Positions 48,884-57,118 of a DNA stretch of 64,000 nucleotides are shown piece by piece. The DNA comes from Cellvibrio sp. PSBB023 (lineage in GTDB: Bacteria > Pseudomonadota > Gammaproteobacteria > Pseudomonadales > Cellvibrionaceae), in assembly GCF_002007605.1 (NCBI RefSeq), contig NZ_CP019799.1, forward strand, positions 2,830,001-2,894,000, given 5' to 3'. The notes under the pieces were generated by a model that ran no database searches, was not told the DNA's origin, and was given only the letters and a program-made list of their open reading frames with translations. Position 1 is the first letter of the stretch. Every line of letters begins with the position of its first letter. A program made the translations under genes and the position numbers.

Positions 48884-49672
48884 TTATGGCGATGTTGAAA
48901 AACCGTAGCGATTAAAAACAGCGATTGCTTCCGGCGATTGCAAAAATTGCCAAAACGCGGCGGCATCATTGCCTGCAATTTTGGTCAGGGCACCAGGGTA
49001 TACAATAGGCTGGTGAGCTTGCGCAGGGAATTGCGCAACAACACTGACCTTTTGACTCATTTGCGCATCCGTTTTATAGACTATGCCCAGCGCACACTCG
49101 CCGCGCTCCACAAAAGCCAAGGCGGTGCGCACGTCCTCCGTGCCCACCAAACGACTGGCGATAGAATTCCACCACCCATAATAGCCCAAGGCTTGCCTGG
49201 CATATTTACCCACCGGCACAGACGCAGGATCACCCGTACACAACTTGCCCTGGAATTGATCGACCAGTGTTTTGTCCGCCGTTAATTCGATAGGCACTGT
49301 CGCTGTGCGAGGTGCAATTAATACCAGGCTATTCACCAGCAACTCTTTGCGACTGTCGCTAGCCAATAATTTGCGCTGCGCCAAATAATCCGCCCACTCT
49401 TTATCGGCCGAAATAAACACGTCTGCCGGAGCACCATTCTCTATTTGCTTTGCCAGGGTGGATGAACCGGCAAATGCGGTTTTAATGGATATATTGTCGT
49501 GCTGCTTTTCGTAGCGCTGCGCCAGTTCAGTGACAACATCGGTCAGGCTGGCCGCGGCATAAACCCTGACCTCTGCACCTTGCACTGCACCAACAAAAAG
49601 CAACGCTATCCATAACAGGGTCCATAAGGTTGCCTTTGATGCCCATTGATTGCGAAGCCTGTGTTTACCCAT
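48884..49672 (-). CDS. modA: Molybdate ABC transporter substrate-binding protein
   Basis: 262 residues from the ATG at 49672 (GGTGAG 6 bases upstream; a GTG six codons earlier is possible). The signal peptide ends GAVQGAEV. EVRVYAAASLTDVVTELAQR, AFAGSSTLAKQIENGAPADV, FISADKEWADYL, LVLIAPR and GDPASVPVGKYARQAL are ModA signatures; Ser residues in AASLTD and AGSSTL bind the oxyanion. It captures molybdate (and tungstate) in the periplasm for ModBC. Confidence 0.94.
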   Translation of the reverse strand: MGKHRLRNQWASKATLWTLLWIALLFVGAVQGAEVRVYAAASLTDVVTELAQRYEKQHDNISIKTAFAGSSTLAKQIENGAPADVFISADKEWADYLAQRKLLASDSRKELLVNSLVLIAPRTATVPIELTADKTLVDQFQGKLCTGDPASVPVGKYARQALGYYGWWNSIASRLVGTEDVRTALAFVERGECALGIVYKTDAQMSQKVSVVAQFPAQAHQPIVYPGALTKIAGNDAAAFWQFLQSPEAIAVFNRYGFSTSP

Positions 49673-49710
49673 CACCAGCTCACCTCTCACTTAAAAAGTC
49701 CTGCCTGATT

Positions 49711-49734
49711 CGCTATTCATAATTGAATATAACG
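49711..49734 (-). promoter_or_regulatory. ModE-type operator upstream of modABC
   Basis: CGCTATTCA (49711-49719), six bases, then AATATAACG (49726-49734) match the ModE consensus CGYTATATA-N6-TATATAACG at 15 of 18 positions with exact length. The site ends 38 bases before the modA start codon, a location suited to repression. Confidence 0.7.
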
Positions 49735-49784
49735 GCATTTACTGTCAAGGAGGCGATGACAAATGCACAGGATTTATCAATAGA

Positions 49785-49813
49785 AAGAAAAACCCCGCCG
49801 GTTGGCGGGGTTT
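49785..49813 (-). terminator. Terminator of the esterase gene
   Basis: AAACCCCGCC (49790-49799) pairs with GGCGGGGTTT (49804-49813). Read on the minus strand, the hairpin is followed by TTTTTCTTTC, so it ends the minus-strand hydrolase gene. Confidence 0.88.
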
Positions 49814-49830
49814 AGTGTGGAAAGCAACGT

Positions 49831-50910
49831 TTAGCGAGCAGGCCAGAAAATGGCATCCAGGAAGTGGATAATATCGTTTAAGGGCTCGGGTGCATCGCGA
49901 TCAAAACAGACTTTCAAAAATTCATTACAGCCATTGTCCAAAAAGGCATGGTTGCGCCCTTCATAAATTTTAAATTCCACTGGCTGACCGGCCGCCTTGA
50001 GCGCATCAACATACTGCTGGGATGAAGCCGGTGGTGTTGTGGCATCGGTACTGCCAACATGCACAAATTGCGGCGGCAGTTGGTATTGCGCACGCGTAGG
50101 GATGTTATACATGGGCGATACGGCTTTATAAAATTCCGGATTTTTATCTACCGAAATACCATCGCCAAACAAACCGCGCGGTGTTGCATTACCTAACTTC
50201 CAGAAAATATTGGATGAGGTTTCAAAACCGTTTTGTGCCGCTTTGTATAAATCGAAAGCGGCGTAACTGATGACTGCCGCTTGCACGCGCAAGCCATCGC
50301 GCTTGGCAATTTTTTCAGCGGTTTTTCCTTTGGGTAAATAGGTGGGTTTAAAACCGAGTGTCTTGCCAGCAAAACCATCGGACTCCAGCTTGCGGCTATT
50401 TAGCAACACCATGGCACTTAATTGGCCGCCAGCACTATCGCCGGTAATGGCAACACGCGCCGGGTCACCTTTGTAGTTAGCAATATGTTCTTTCATCCAC
50501 AACAGGCTGCCCATAGCATCTTCCACAATCTGGTTGATGTGAACGCTATTATTGTTATCGCCCAAGAGGCGATAATTCGTATTCACCACCACATATTCAC
50601 TATTGCCAGCGATATATTCCGACATGGTATTCATGATGGAATTATTGTTAATCAACCAACCGCCGCCGTGGTAAATCACCAATACCGGATAATTTTTCTT
50701 GCCGGTTTTAGGAACATAAATATCCAGGGTAAGCGGCATATTATCGGGTTCAGCCCAGGTAATATTTTTATGGGTTTCAAATGCATGTTTCGGCTTCAAT
50801 GCAGCCGCTTGCGACACCAGGGGTAACAACAGCGCAATAACCACTACACAATAGCGGAATACCGCTGATTTATTATTCGATAACAGACTGTTCATAATCG
50901 TTATGTCCAT
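49831..50910 (-). CDS. Secreted alpha/beta hydrolase (esterase/lipase, BD-FAE-like)
   Basis: 359 residues; an internal ATG five codons in (50895) is an alternative start. The signal peptide ends VSQAAAL. The fold shows the oxyanion-hole motif VIYHGGGWL, the nucleophile Ser in AITGDSAGGQLSA, and the catalytic His in YEGRNHAFLDNG; the Asp is probably in the preceding VHVGSTDATTPP segment. The family includes carbohydrate esterases (acetyl, feruloyl) and lipases. Given the surrounding hydrolases, removal of ester groups from plant polysaccharide is plausible. The gene stands alone with its own terminator. Confidence 0.88.
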   Translation of the reverse strand: MDITIMNSLLSNNKSAVFRYCVVVIALLLPLVSQAAALKPKHAFETHKNITWAEPDNMPLTLDIYVPKTGKKNYPVLVIYHGGGWLINNNSIMNTMSEYIAGNSEYVVVNTNYRLLGDNNNSVHINQIVEDAMGSLLWMKEHIANYKGDPARVAITGDSAGGQLSAMVLLNSRKLESDGFAGKTLGFKPTYLPKGKTAEKIAKRDGLRVQAAVISYAAFDLYKAAQNGFETSSNIFWKLGNATPRGLFGDGISVDKNPEFYKAVSPMYNIPTRAQYQLPPQFVHVGSTDATTPPASSQQYVDALKAAGQPVEFKIYEGRNHAFLDNGCNEFLKVCFDRDAPEPLNDIIHFLDAIFWPAR

Positions 50911-51132
50911 CCGGAAATGTTAAGTAAAAAAATCTCGCGCTACATAGCACAGAGATATTGAGTGTAGAACACTACTGTGGCAATAATCAGATGCAATTTG
51001 TCATAAAACCAGACTCTATGCACAATCGCAGCGCACCTTTACAAAAAATAATGATTTATCAACAAAAATAAGCGAATAATAAACCGCCAGATTGATAACA
51101 GATAAAAACCCATCCCTTAAAGGAGTTTCCCG

Positions 51133-51996
51133 ATGAAGAAAATCGCCCTGCTCGCCACTGCACTGTTCTTGTCCAGTTGCGCAATAGACAACACAACCAC
51201 ACCTGACAAAAAACACCTCAGTGCCGCCGATAAACAACAATTAATTAATATCACCCAATCGCTGCCCGCCGAACATCAGGCCCGCTATGTGGCACGCAAC
51301 CCGGTAGAAACGCTGGAATTTTTTGGGATTCGCCCCGGCGATGTGGTGCTGGAAGCACTGCCGGGCGATGGCTGGTACTCTAAAATCCTCATGCCGTATC
51401 TGGGTGAGAAAGGCCGCTTGATCGGTGTGGATTACAGCTTGTCCATGTGGCCGGAGTTTGGTGGCTTTGCTACGCCGGAGTTCATCAAGAAACGCGAACA
51501 ATGGCCAGCACAATGGCGCACTGATGCAAAACGCTGGGGCAGTGCGCAGGTGGATGCCTATACCTTTGCAGATTTGCCCGCTGACCTGACCGGACAGGTT
51601 GATGCTGTGTTGTTTATCCGCGCACTGCATAATCTCGCGCGCTTTGATGCCAAGGGCCAGTACCTGCAACAAGCACTGGCAGAGACCTATCGGGTACTTA
51701 AACCCAATGGCACAGTGGGCGTTGTGCAACATGCCATGAGCGAATCCAAACCTGACGCCTGGGCCGATGGTAGCCGTGGTTATTTAAAAGAGTCAGATAT
51801 AGTGTCGGCGATGTTAAAGGCGGGTTTTGAATTGGTAGACAGCAGTGATATCAACAAAAACCCCAAAGACAATCCGCAAGAGAATGACAATGTCTGGCGC
51901 CTGCCACCCAACCTGAACGGCACCGATGCACAAAAGCAGCAAAACCAACTGATCGGCGAATCCAACCGCGTGACATTACTCTTCCGGAAAAAATAA
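51133..51996 (+). CDS. Exported lipoprotein of the class I SAM-methyltransferase fold
   Basis: 287 residues. Signal peptide with lipobox FLSSC (Cys16), so the mature protein is anchored outside the cytoplasm. The body is a Rossmann-type methyltransferase: ETLEFFGIRPGDVVLEALPG (motif I, where the usual GxGxG is ALPGDGWYS), GRLIGVDYSLSMW, DAVLFIRALHNLARF and TYRVLKPNGTVGVVQHAMS. SAM is not known in the periplasm, so the protein may have lost catalysis or bind another ligand. AAAGGAG lies about 6 bases before the ATG. A 15-bp hairpin follows the gene. Confidence 0.88.
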   Translation: MKKIALLATALFLSSCAIDNTTTPDKKHLSAADKQQLINITQSLPAEHQARYVARNPVETLEFFGIRPGDVVLEALPGDGWYSKILMPYLGEKGRLIGVDYSLSMWPEFGGFATPEFIKKREQWPAQWRTDAKRWGSAQVDAYTFADLPADLTGQVDAVLFIRALHNLARFDAKGQYLQQALAETYRVLKPNGTVGVVQHAMSESKPDAWADGSRGYLKESDIVSAMLKAGFELVDSSDINKNPKDNPQENDNVWRLPPNLNGTDAQKQQNQLIGESNRVTLLFRKK

Positions 51997-52018
51997 CCAC
52001 GATCACATAATATCTATC

Positions 52019-52052
52019 GCGGCGCGCAAAAAATAATTTTTTTGCGCGCCGC
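52019..52052 (+). terminator. 15-bp perfect hairpin after the methyltransferase gene
   Basis: GCGGCGCGCAAAAAA (52019-52033) pairs perfectly with its complement (52038-52052) around TAAT. The T run lies inside the stem rather than after it, so termination is likely but not of the textbook form. Confidence 0.6.
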
Positions 52053-52081
52053 AGCAACTACATCACTGTTGGTAACTCACA

Positions 52082-52612
52082 ATGAATAACAACCATAAAA
52101 ATCCGTCGACTATATTTCAACATTACTTGCAGCAACTAAAAACGATTGTTCATAAGATAGATATCCATCAACAAGGCAACCCGCAGATACTGAAACACAG
52201 CCTACACCCCGATATGCTACCGCTCCTTGCCCAGCTGCGCACCGCGGCCAACTTTTCATTGCGCTGTTGTTGCCCGCTGAGTGGCCGTGAGCGCATCACG
52301 TTTGATAATAAGGATGAAACCTTCGCGGGTATTCAATTACAGCTGGATCAAACTATTCAGTACTTACAATCACTTCCGCTAAACGATGCGGCCAGCACAG
52401 CAAGTCTGATTGAGGACCAGGCCGGGTTTACTCCATTACAATTACCGGCAGAAGAATATGTTTATCACTATGCACTGCCCAATTTTTTCTTCCACCTGAA
52501 CATGGCTTACGCCATTGGCCGTGCAGCGGGTGTGCCGCTTAGCAAAGGGGATTTTGATGGCTACCACCAATACCCCGATGGATTTTCATTTGTGTCGCAA
52601 GAAGATCAATAG
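52082..52612 (+). CDS. DUF1993 domain-containing protein
   Basis: 176 residues, cytoplasmic, helical. The pattern TIFQHYLQQLKTIVHKIDIH, LHPDMLPLLAQLRTAANFSL, ERITFDNKDETFAGIQLQLD and the ending LPNFFFHLNMAYAIGRAAGV with GDFDGY is that of DUF1993, a DinB-like four-helix family of unknown role. One oddity is a CCC run in LRCCCPLSG at residues ~60-63. It stands alone between the exported methyltransferase and ompW genes. Metal-binding residues of the DinB type cannot be assigned. Confidence 0.85.
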   Translation: MNNNHKNPSTIFQHYLQQLKTIVHKIDIHQQGNPQILKHSLHPDMLPLLAQLRTAANFSLRCCCPLSGRERITFDNKDETFAGIQLQLDQTIQYLQSLPLNDAASTASLIEDQAGFTPLQLPAEEYVYHYALPNFFFHLNMAYAIGRAAGVPLSKGDFDGYHQYPDGFSFVSQEDQ

Positions 52613-52697
52613 CATAAAAAATCATCTACACAACTCGCACCTTGCGCTGTATCAAATAATTTTCAGTTAGGTTTTTATTTTTTACAGCGCTAAAACT

Positions 52698-52723
52698 AAT
52701 TGATATATATCAATTTTTATAAT
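52698..52723 (+). promoter_or_regulatory. FNR/ANR box and -10 element upstream of ompW
   Basis: AATTGATATATATCAATT (52698-52715) contains a perfect FNR/ANR consensus TTGAT-N4-ATCAA (52700-52713). A TATAAT sequence (52718-52723) follows directly. If that is the -10 box, the regulator would sit between the promoter elements and repress; a start near 52748 would instead place it at -41.5 for activation. Confidence 0.7.
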
Positions 52724-52785
52724 GTGAAATTTCGTAACACTGCCTCTGTGATTTAACAATTGTGTTAACAACAGAGGAAATGCAC

Positions 52786-53433
52786 ATGCGTCAATTAGTA
52801 ATGGCTCTGGTATTAGGTAGCAGTTGTGTAGCAGCGGCAACTCATGCTCACGAAGCAGGTGATTTTTTAGTGCGTGTTGGGGTTGCCCAAGTCGCGCCCG
52901 ATGCAAGCAGTGGCAGCGTATTAGGTGGTGGCGTGGATGTAGAAGATGCAACCGGGCTGGGCTTTTCCGGCACCTGGTTTGCCACACCCCATATCGGCAT
53001 TGAAGTGCTGGCCGCGCTGCCCTTTGAGCACGATATTGTGGGGAGCGGCGCACTCAGTGGTGTGGATATTGGCAGCACCAAACACCTGCCGCCCACTGTG
53101 TCCCTGCAATATTACCCGCTGGGTGAAGGCAAATTTCAACCCTATGCGGGCATAGGCCTGAACTACACCACCTTTTTTGATACCAAGAGCAGCGCTGCGT
53201 TGGATAGCGCGCTGGTAGGCGATACGGATATTTCACTCAAGGATTCAACCGGCGTCGCGCTGCAACTGGGTGCCGATTGGCAACTCAATGACAACTGGTA
53301 TTTAAATGCCGCTGTGTGGAAAATTGATATAGAAACTACCGCGCGCATTTCAGTGGATGGAACTCAAGCAGCGCGCGTGGATGTCACAATTGATCCGCTG
53401 GTATTTATGCTGGGCGCGGCCTATTCGTTTTAA
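52786..53433 (+). CDS. ompW: OmpW family outer membrane protein
   Basis: 215 residues from the ATG at 52786 (AGAGG about 8 bases upstream; an ATG two codons earlier is too close). The signal peptide ends THAHEA. OmpW signatures include GDFLVRVGVAQVAPDASSG, LGFSGTWFATPHIGIEVLAA, LPPTVSLQYYPLGEGKFQPY, AGIGLNYTTFFD, and the C-terminal strand ending GAAYSF. The eight-strand barrel passes small hydrophobic molecules. An ANR/FNR box upstream fits oxygen control, as known for E. coli ompW. It converges on algR; an inverted repeat GCGTCAGC/GCTGACGC (53449-53472) lies between. Confidence 0.92.
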   Translation: MRQLVMALVLGSSCVAAATHAHEAGDFLVRVGVAQVAPDASSGSVLGGGVDVEDATGLGFSGTWFATPHIGIEVLAALPFEHDIVGSGALSGVDIGSTKHLPPTVSLQYYPLGEGKFQPYAGIGLNYTTFFDTKSSAALDSALVGDTDISLKDSTGVALQLGADWQLNDNWYLNAAVWKIDIETTARISVDGTQAARVDVTIDPLVFMLGAAYSF

Positions 53434-53475
53434 ATTGGATATTCCATGGCGTCAGCGATTGACTGCTGACGCGCA

Positions 53476-54210
53476 CTAAATCATTTTGAGCAATTCTTTT
53501 AAATCGCTCACGTGGCGACGGCTGATAATGGGCCGCGTCAGGGTATCGGCAAGGCGCACTTGATACTGCCCTTGCCCATTGCGCTCCAAGGCTTCGATAT
53601 GTTTAATCGACACCAGCGAATTGCGATGTACACGCACAAAGCGCCCGTTAAATTCTTCTTCCAATTCTTTCAAGGTTTCATCGAGCAAATGTTCGCCGCC
53701 GCGATGATAGACGGTGACGTATTTTTGATCGGCAAGAAAATAGCGAATATCCTCCAGTGGAATTAATTCCACACCGCGCCGGGTTTTGGCCGTGATGTGG
53801 CTACGCTGGTTCTCCCGCGCTGCCGGTTGCTGCACCGCAAGGCGCTGGATTTTGTTGAGCTTTTGCGCCTTTTCCAGCACCTGCAATAATTGCTCGGCTT
53901 TGACCGGCTTGAGTAAATAGCCAACAGCATTAGTGCCAAATGCATCCAGCGCATACTGATCGTAAGCGGTGCAAAAAATAACGACCGGTGGATCTTCCAA
54001 TTGGCTGATATCTTTTGCCAGGCTCAAACCATCGCGACCAGGCATGCGAATATCCAGCAGCACTATATCCGGGTCATGCTCGGTAATGGATGCCAGCGCG
54101 GCTTCCGCATTATCGGCCTCAGCCACGACATGAAAGCCATCAATTTTTTCCACCATGCGCAACAAACGCTGCCGCGCCAGGGTTTCATCATCAACAATAA
54201 GCAATTCCAT
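53476..54210 (-). CDS. algR: LytTR response regulator AlgR
   Basis: 244 residues. A receiver domain (LLIVDDETLARQRLLRM, phospho-acceptor Asp in DIVLLDIRMPGRDGL, Lys in LLKPVKAEQL) is followed by a LytTR DNA-binding domain (RGVELIPLEDIRYFLADQKY, RRNSLVSIKHIEAL-type segment, RPIISRRHVSDLKELLKMI). In Pseudomonas AlgR controls alginate, type IV pili and virulence. It lies 31 bp downstream of the sensor gene on the same strand. The usual downstream hemC is not present here; ompW faces it instead. Confidence 0.93.
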   Translation of the reverse strand: MELLIVDDETLARQRLLRMVEKIDGFHVVAEADNAEAALASITEHDPDIVLLDIRMPGRDGLSLAKDISQLEDPPVVIFCTAYDQYALDAFGTNAVGYLLKPVKAEQLLQVLEKAQKLNKIQRLAVQQPAARENQRSHITAKTRRGVELIPLEDIRYFLADQKYVTVYHRGGEHLLDETLKELEEEFNGRFVRVHRNSLVSIKHIEALERNGQGQYQVRLADTLTRPIISRRHVSDLKELLKMI

Positions 54211-54241
54211 ACCAGTGATTCCGAATAATTGCGGGTTATCG

Positions 54242-55339
54242 CTATTGTGTTAACGGGCAAAAAATATAGGTGGTGAATACGCCATTTTCCGCACTGCTGG
54301 AAAGGCGTGCCGCTGCACCAAAGTGGGCGGTGAGGCGACGGCGAATATTATCCAATGCCATACGGTTATGACGTTGCGCGGGTTCGCTATTGTGCTGATT
54401 TTTTTTCACCAACAAATAGGGGTTGCTAATGACGATGCTTAATTGCTTATCGTTTTGCGAGACTTTAATCGTAATGTTTCCCCCGCGCGGCAGCGGTTCC
54501 ACGCCGTGGAAAATGGCATTTTCTACCAGCGGCTGCAACATCAAGCTGGGGATTTTTAGCTGCGGGTTGCACTCGCTAATTTGCCAATCCACCTGCAAGC
54601 GTTTACCCAGGCGCAACTGCTCTATATCCAAATAGTGTTTGCACAGGCTCAGTTCGCGCTCCAGCGGGATCAAGCTTGGCTCGGCCAGGCTTGCGCGAAA
54701 TAACTCCGATAAATCCTCCACCACTCGCTCGGCAGTATCCGGATCAGTCGCAATTAAACTGGCGATGGAATTCATACTGTTAAACAAAAAATGCGGGCGA
54801 ATACGCGACTGTAACGCCTGAATACGCGCGTGCATTTCCGCCTGTTGCTGGTTGCGCAACTGCTGCTGCAAATACAAATAGCGCAATAAAATACCCGCTA
54901 AAATCGCAGCGATCACCATATTATTCAGCAGTTGCCAGCCGTTAAATTCAAAGTGATAGTCGTCCACCAGCGCGAGACCGCTGAAGCCATAAATAATCCA
55001 TTGCCCGGCACTCGACAGCACCAGCGTAATCACCAGTACCAACGCATAACTGGTGCACCCGGCGCGCAGGTGGCTCTGTCGCCCCAACCAAAAACGCAGT
55101 CGGCACAAGGCAATCGCACTGAACAGCACCACCCACTGGATCTGCACCGAGATCAGCGCCAGCTTGTCCCAATTAAAATGCTGCAGGCCGGACGAGGCGC
55201 TGATCGTCAGCAGTACCGCCAGCAGCTCCGCCACCAGTACCAGTAAAAATACGGACTGGCTGCTGCATAAATCTGCCAGAAAGGGATTGGCAGGCTCGGC
55301 AGCGTCAGGTGCAGGCGGCTTGTCCCGGGTGGTCATCAT
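54242..55339 (-). CDS. algZ: LytS-type sensor histidine kinase AlgZ/FimS
   Basis: 365 residues. About four N-terminal membrane helices (FLLVLVAELLAVLLTISAS, WVVLFSAIALCRLRF, SYALVLVITLVLSSAGQW, MVIAAILAGILLRYLYL) lead to a LytS-type His kinase domain: phospho-acceptor His in IRPHFLFNSMNSIASL, then ELFRASLAEPSLIPLERELS and an ATPase with PLVENAIFHGVEPLP and MALDNIRRRLTAHFG. It pairs with AlgR. It is divergent from argH, the same neighbourhood as in Pseudomonas. The DxGxG loop of the ATPase is not obvious, a feature also reported for FimS. Confidence 0.92.
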   Translation of the reverse strand: MMTTRDKPPAPDAAEPANPFLADLCSSQSVFLLVLVAELLAVLLTISASSGLQHFNWDKLALISVQIQWVVLFSAIALCRLRFWLGRQSHLRAGCTSYALVLVITLVLSSAGQWIIYGFSGLALVDDYHFEFNGWQLLNNMVIAAILAGILLRYLYLQQQLRNQQQAEMHARIQALQSRIRPHFLFNSMNSIASLIATDPDTAERVVEDLSELFRASLAEPSLIPLERELSLCKHYLDIEQLRLGKRLQVDWQISECNPQLKIPSLMLQPLVENAIFHGVEPLPRGGNITIKVSQNDKQLSIVISNPYLLVKKNQHNSEPAQRHNRMALDNIRRRLTAHFGAAARLSSSAENGVFTTYIFCPLTQ

Positions 55340-55530
55340 AAATTCTCATTGCTCGACTGAAGAAATGCCTTACCGGCGCAGCGACTTATTTACAGGTCAT
55401 CTTTTATGGGTCGTTGGGCTATAATGCCCGGCCTGCGGCGGCTTGCCTTGTTAAAGAAGGCCTAGAGGTGAATATAGCCTATGCGCGCCTGCCATCTCTT
55501 TCATTATTTCTAGTTTGTGGACACTTCCTC

Positions 55531-56928
55531 ATGAGCCAAAACGATCAGCCCATCAAACCCTGGGGCGGCCGCTTCAGTGAAGCCACCGACGCCTTTGTTG
55601 AGCGTTTCACCGCCTCTATCGGTTTTGATTACCGCCTCTATCACCACGATATCAACGGCTCCATCGCCCACGCCACCATGCTCGCCAAAGTCGGTGTGCT
55701 GACCGAGGCCGAGCGCGACCAGATCATCACTGGCCTTGAAGAAATTCGTGCAGAGATTGTCGCCGGTAAATTTACCTGGTCCGTCAGCCTTGAAGATGTG
55801 CACATGAACATCGAAGCACTGCTCACCCAGCGCATCGGCATCACCGGCAAAAAGCTGCATACCGGACGCTCGCGCAACGATCAAGTGGCCACCGACATTC
55901 GCCTCTATTTGCGCGACGAAATCGATGCAATCGCAAAAGAATTGACTCGCTTGCAACAGGGCTTGCTGCAAGTCGCAGAAGCCAATGCCGATACCATCAT
56001 GCCCGGCTTCACCCATTTGCAAACCGCCCAGCCAGTCACTTTTGGCCATCATTTATTGGCCTGGTTTGAAATGTTGCAGCGCGATTATGGCCGCCTGATG
56101 GATTGCCGTAAGCGTGTAAACCAATCGCCTTTGGGCGCCGCTGCACTCGCCGGCACCACCTACCCCATCGACCGCGCTTACACTGCGCAACTGCTGGGTT
56201 TTGATGCGCCGACCGAAAACTCACTCGACTCCGTGAGCGACCGCGACTTCGCCATCGAATTCGCTGCCTTCGCCAGTATATTGATGATGCACTTGTCGCG
56301 CGCGAGCGAAGAGCTGGTGCTCTGGACTTCATCGCAATTCAGCTTTATCGATTTACCGGATCGCTTCTGCACCGGCTCCTCGATCATGCCGCAAAAGAAA
56401 AACCCCGACGTGCCCGAACTGGTACGCGGTAAAACCGGGCGCGTGTATGGCCATTTGACGGCGCTGTTGACGCTGATGAAATCCCAACCTTTGGCCTACA
56501 ACAAGGACAACCAGGAAGACAAAGAGCCAGTGTTTGATGCCATCGATACAGTGAAAGATTGCCTGCGCGCATTTGCCGATATGGTGCCCGCCATCCAGCC
56601 GCGCAAAGAGAAAATGTACGAAGCAGCCAAGCGCGGCTTCTCTACCGCAACGGATCTGGCCGATTATCTGGTTCGTCGCGGTGTGCCTTTCCGCGATGCG
56701 CACGAGATTGTCGGCAAGTCAGTCGCCTACGGAGTACAAACCGGTAAAGACCTGTCGGAAATGAGCCTGGCCGAACTGCAGCAGTTCTCCACAGTGATTG
56801 AGCAGGATGTGTTTGCAGTGTTGACGCTGGAAGGTTCAGTCGCCGCGCGCAATCACATCGGAGGCACAGCGCCGGCGCAGGTAAAAGCAGCGGTTGAGCG
56901 CGCCAAGCACAATATCGCTGCACGCTAA
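55531..56928 (+). CDS. argH: Argininosuccinate lyase
   Basis: 465 residues from the ATG at 55531, giving the normal N-terminus [20 protein letters not shown]; the longer upstream frame is not coding. ArgH splits argininosuccinate into arginine and fumarate in the cytosol. The fumarase-superfamily signature [20 protein letters not shown] holds the mobile catalytic loop Ser; [13 protein letters not shown] and [20 protein letters not shown] are also typical. The ribosome site is weak. A strong terminator follows at 56953-56989. It is divergent from algZ with ~190 bp between. Confidence 0.97.
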   Translation: MSQNDQPIKPWGGRFSEATDAFVERFTASIGFDYRLYHHDINGSIAHATMLAKVGVLTEAERDQIITGLEEIRAEIVAGKFTWSVSLEDVHMNIEALLTQRIGITGKKLHTGRSRNDQVATDIRLYLRDEIDAIAKELTRLQQGLLQVAEANADTIMPGFTHLQTAQPVTFGHHLLAWFEMLQRDYGRLMDCRKRVNQSPLGAAALAGTTYPIDRAYTAQLLGFDAPTENSLDSVSDRDFAIEFAAFASILMMHLSRASEELVLWTSSQFSFIDLPDRFCTGSSIMPQKKNPDVPELVRGKTGRVYGHLTALLTLMKSQPLAYNKDNQEDKEPVFDAIDTVKDCLRAFADMVPAIQPRKEKMYEAAKRGFSTATDLADYLVRRGVPFRDAHEIVGKSVAYGVQTGKDLSEMSLAELQQFSTVIEQDVFAVLTLEGSVAARNHIGGTAPAQVKAAVERAKHNIAAR

Positions 56929-56952
56929 ACTACCGCGCGATTATCGCCACAC

Positions 56953-56989
56953 AAAAACGCCGCTTATCGATGATAGGCGGCGTTTTTTT
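56953..56989 (+). terminator. Intrinsic terminator after argH
   Basis: AAAAACGCCGCTTATC pairs with GATAGGCGGCGTTTTT around a 3-base loop, with a run of seven T at the end. Confidence 0.92.
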
Positions 56990-57118
56990 ATCCCCTCTCT
57001 TTGTCGCCTAAACCCGCTCTTTTTCCGGTATTTGCTGGTATTTGCACCAAAATGAACTAGGCTCTACATCTGGCAGTTTGTTTTTTGTCCAGATGATACC
57101 GAGGTGCAAGTTAGGGAC

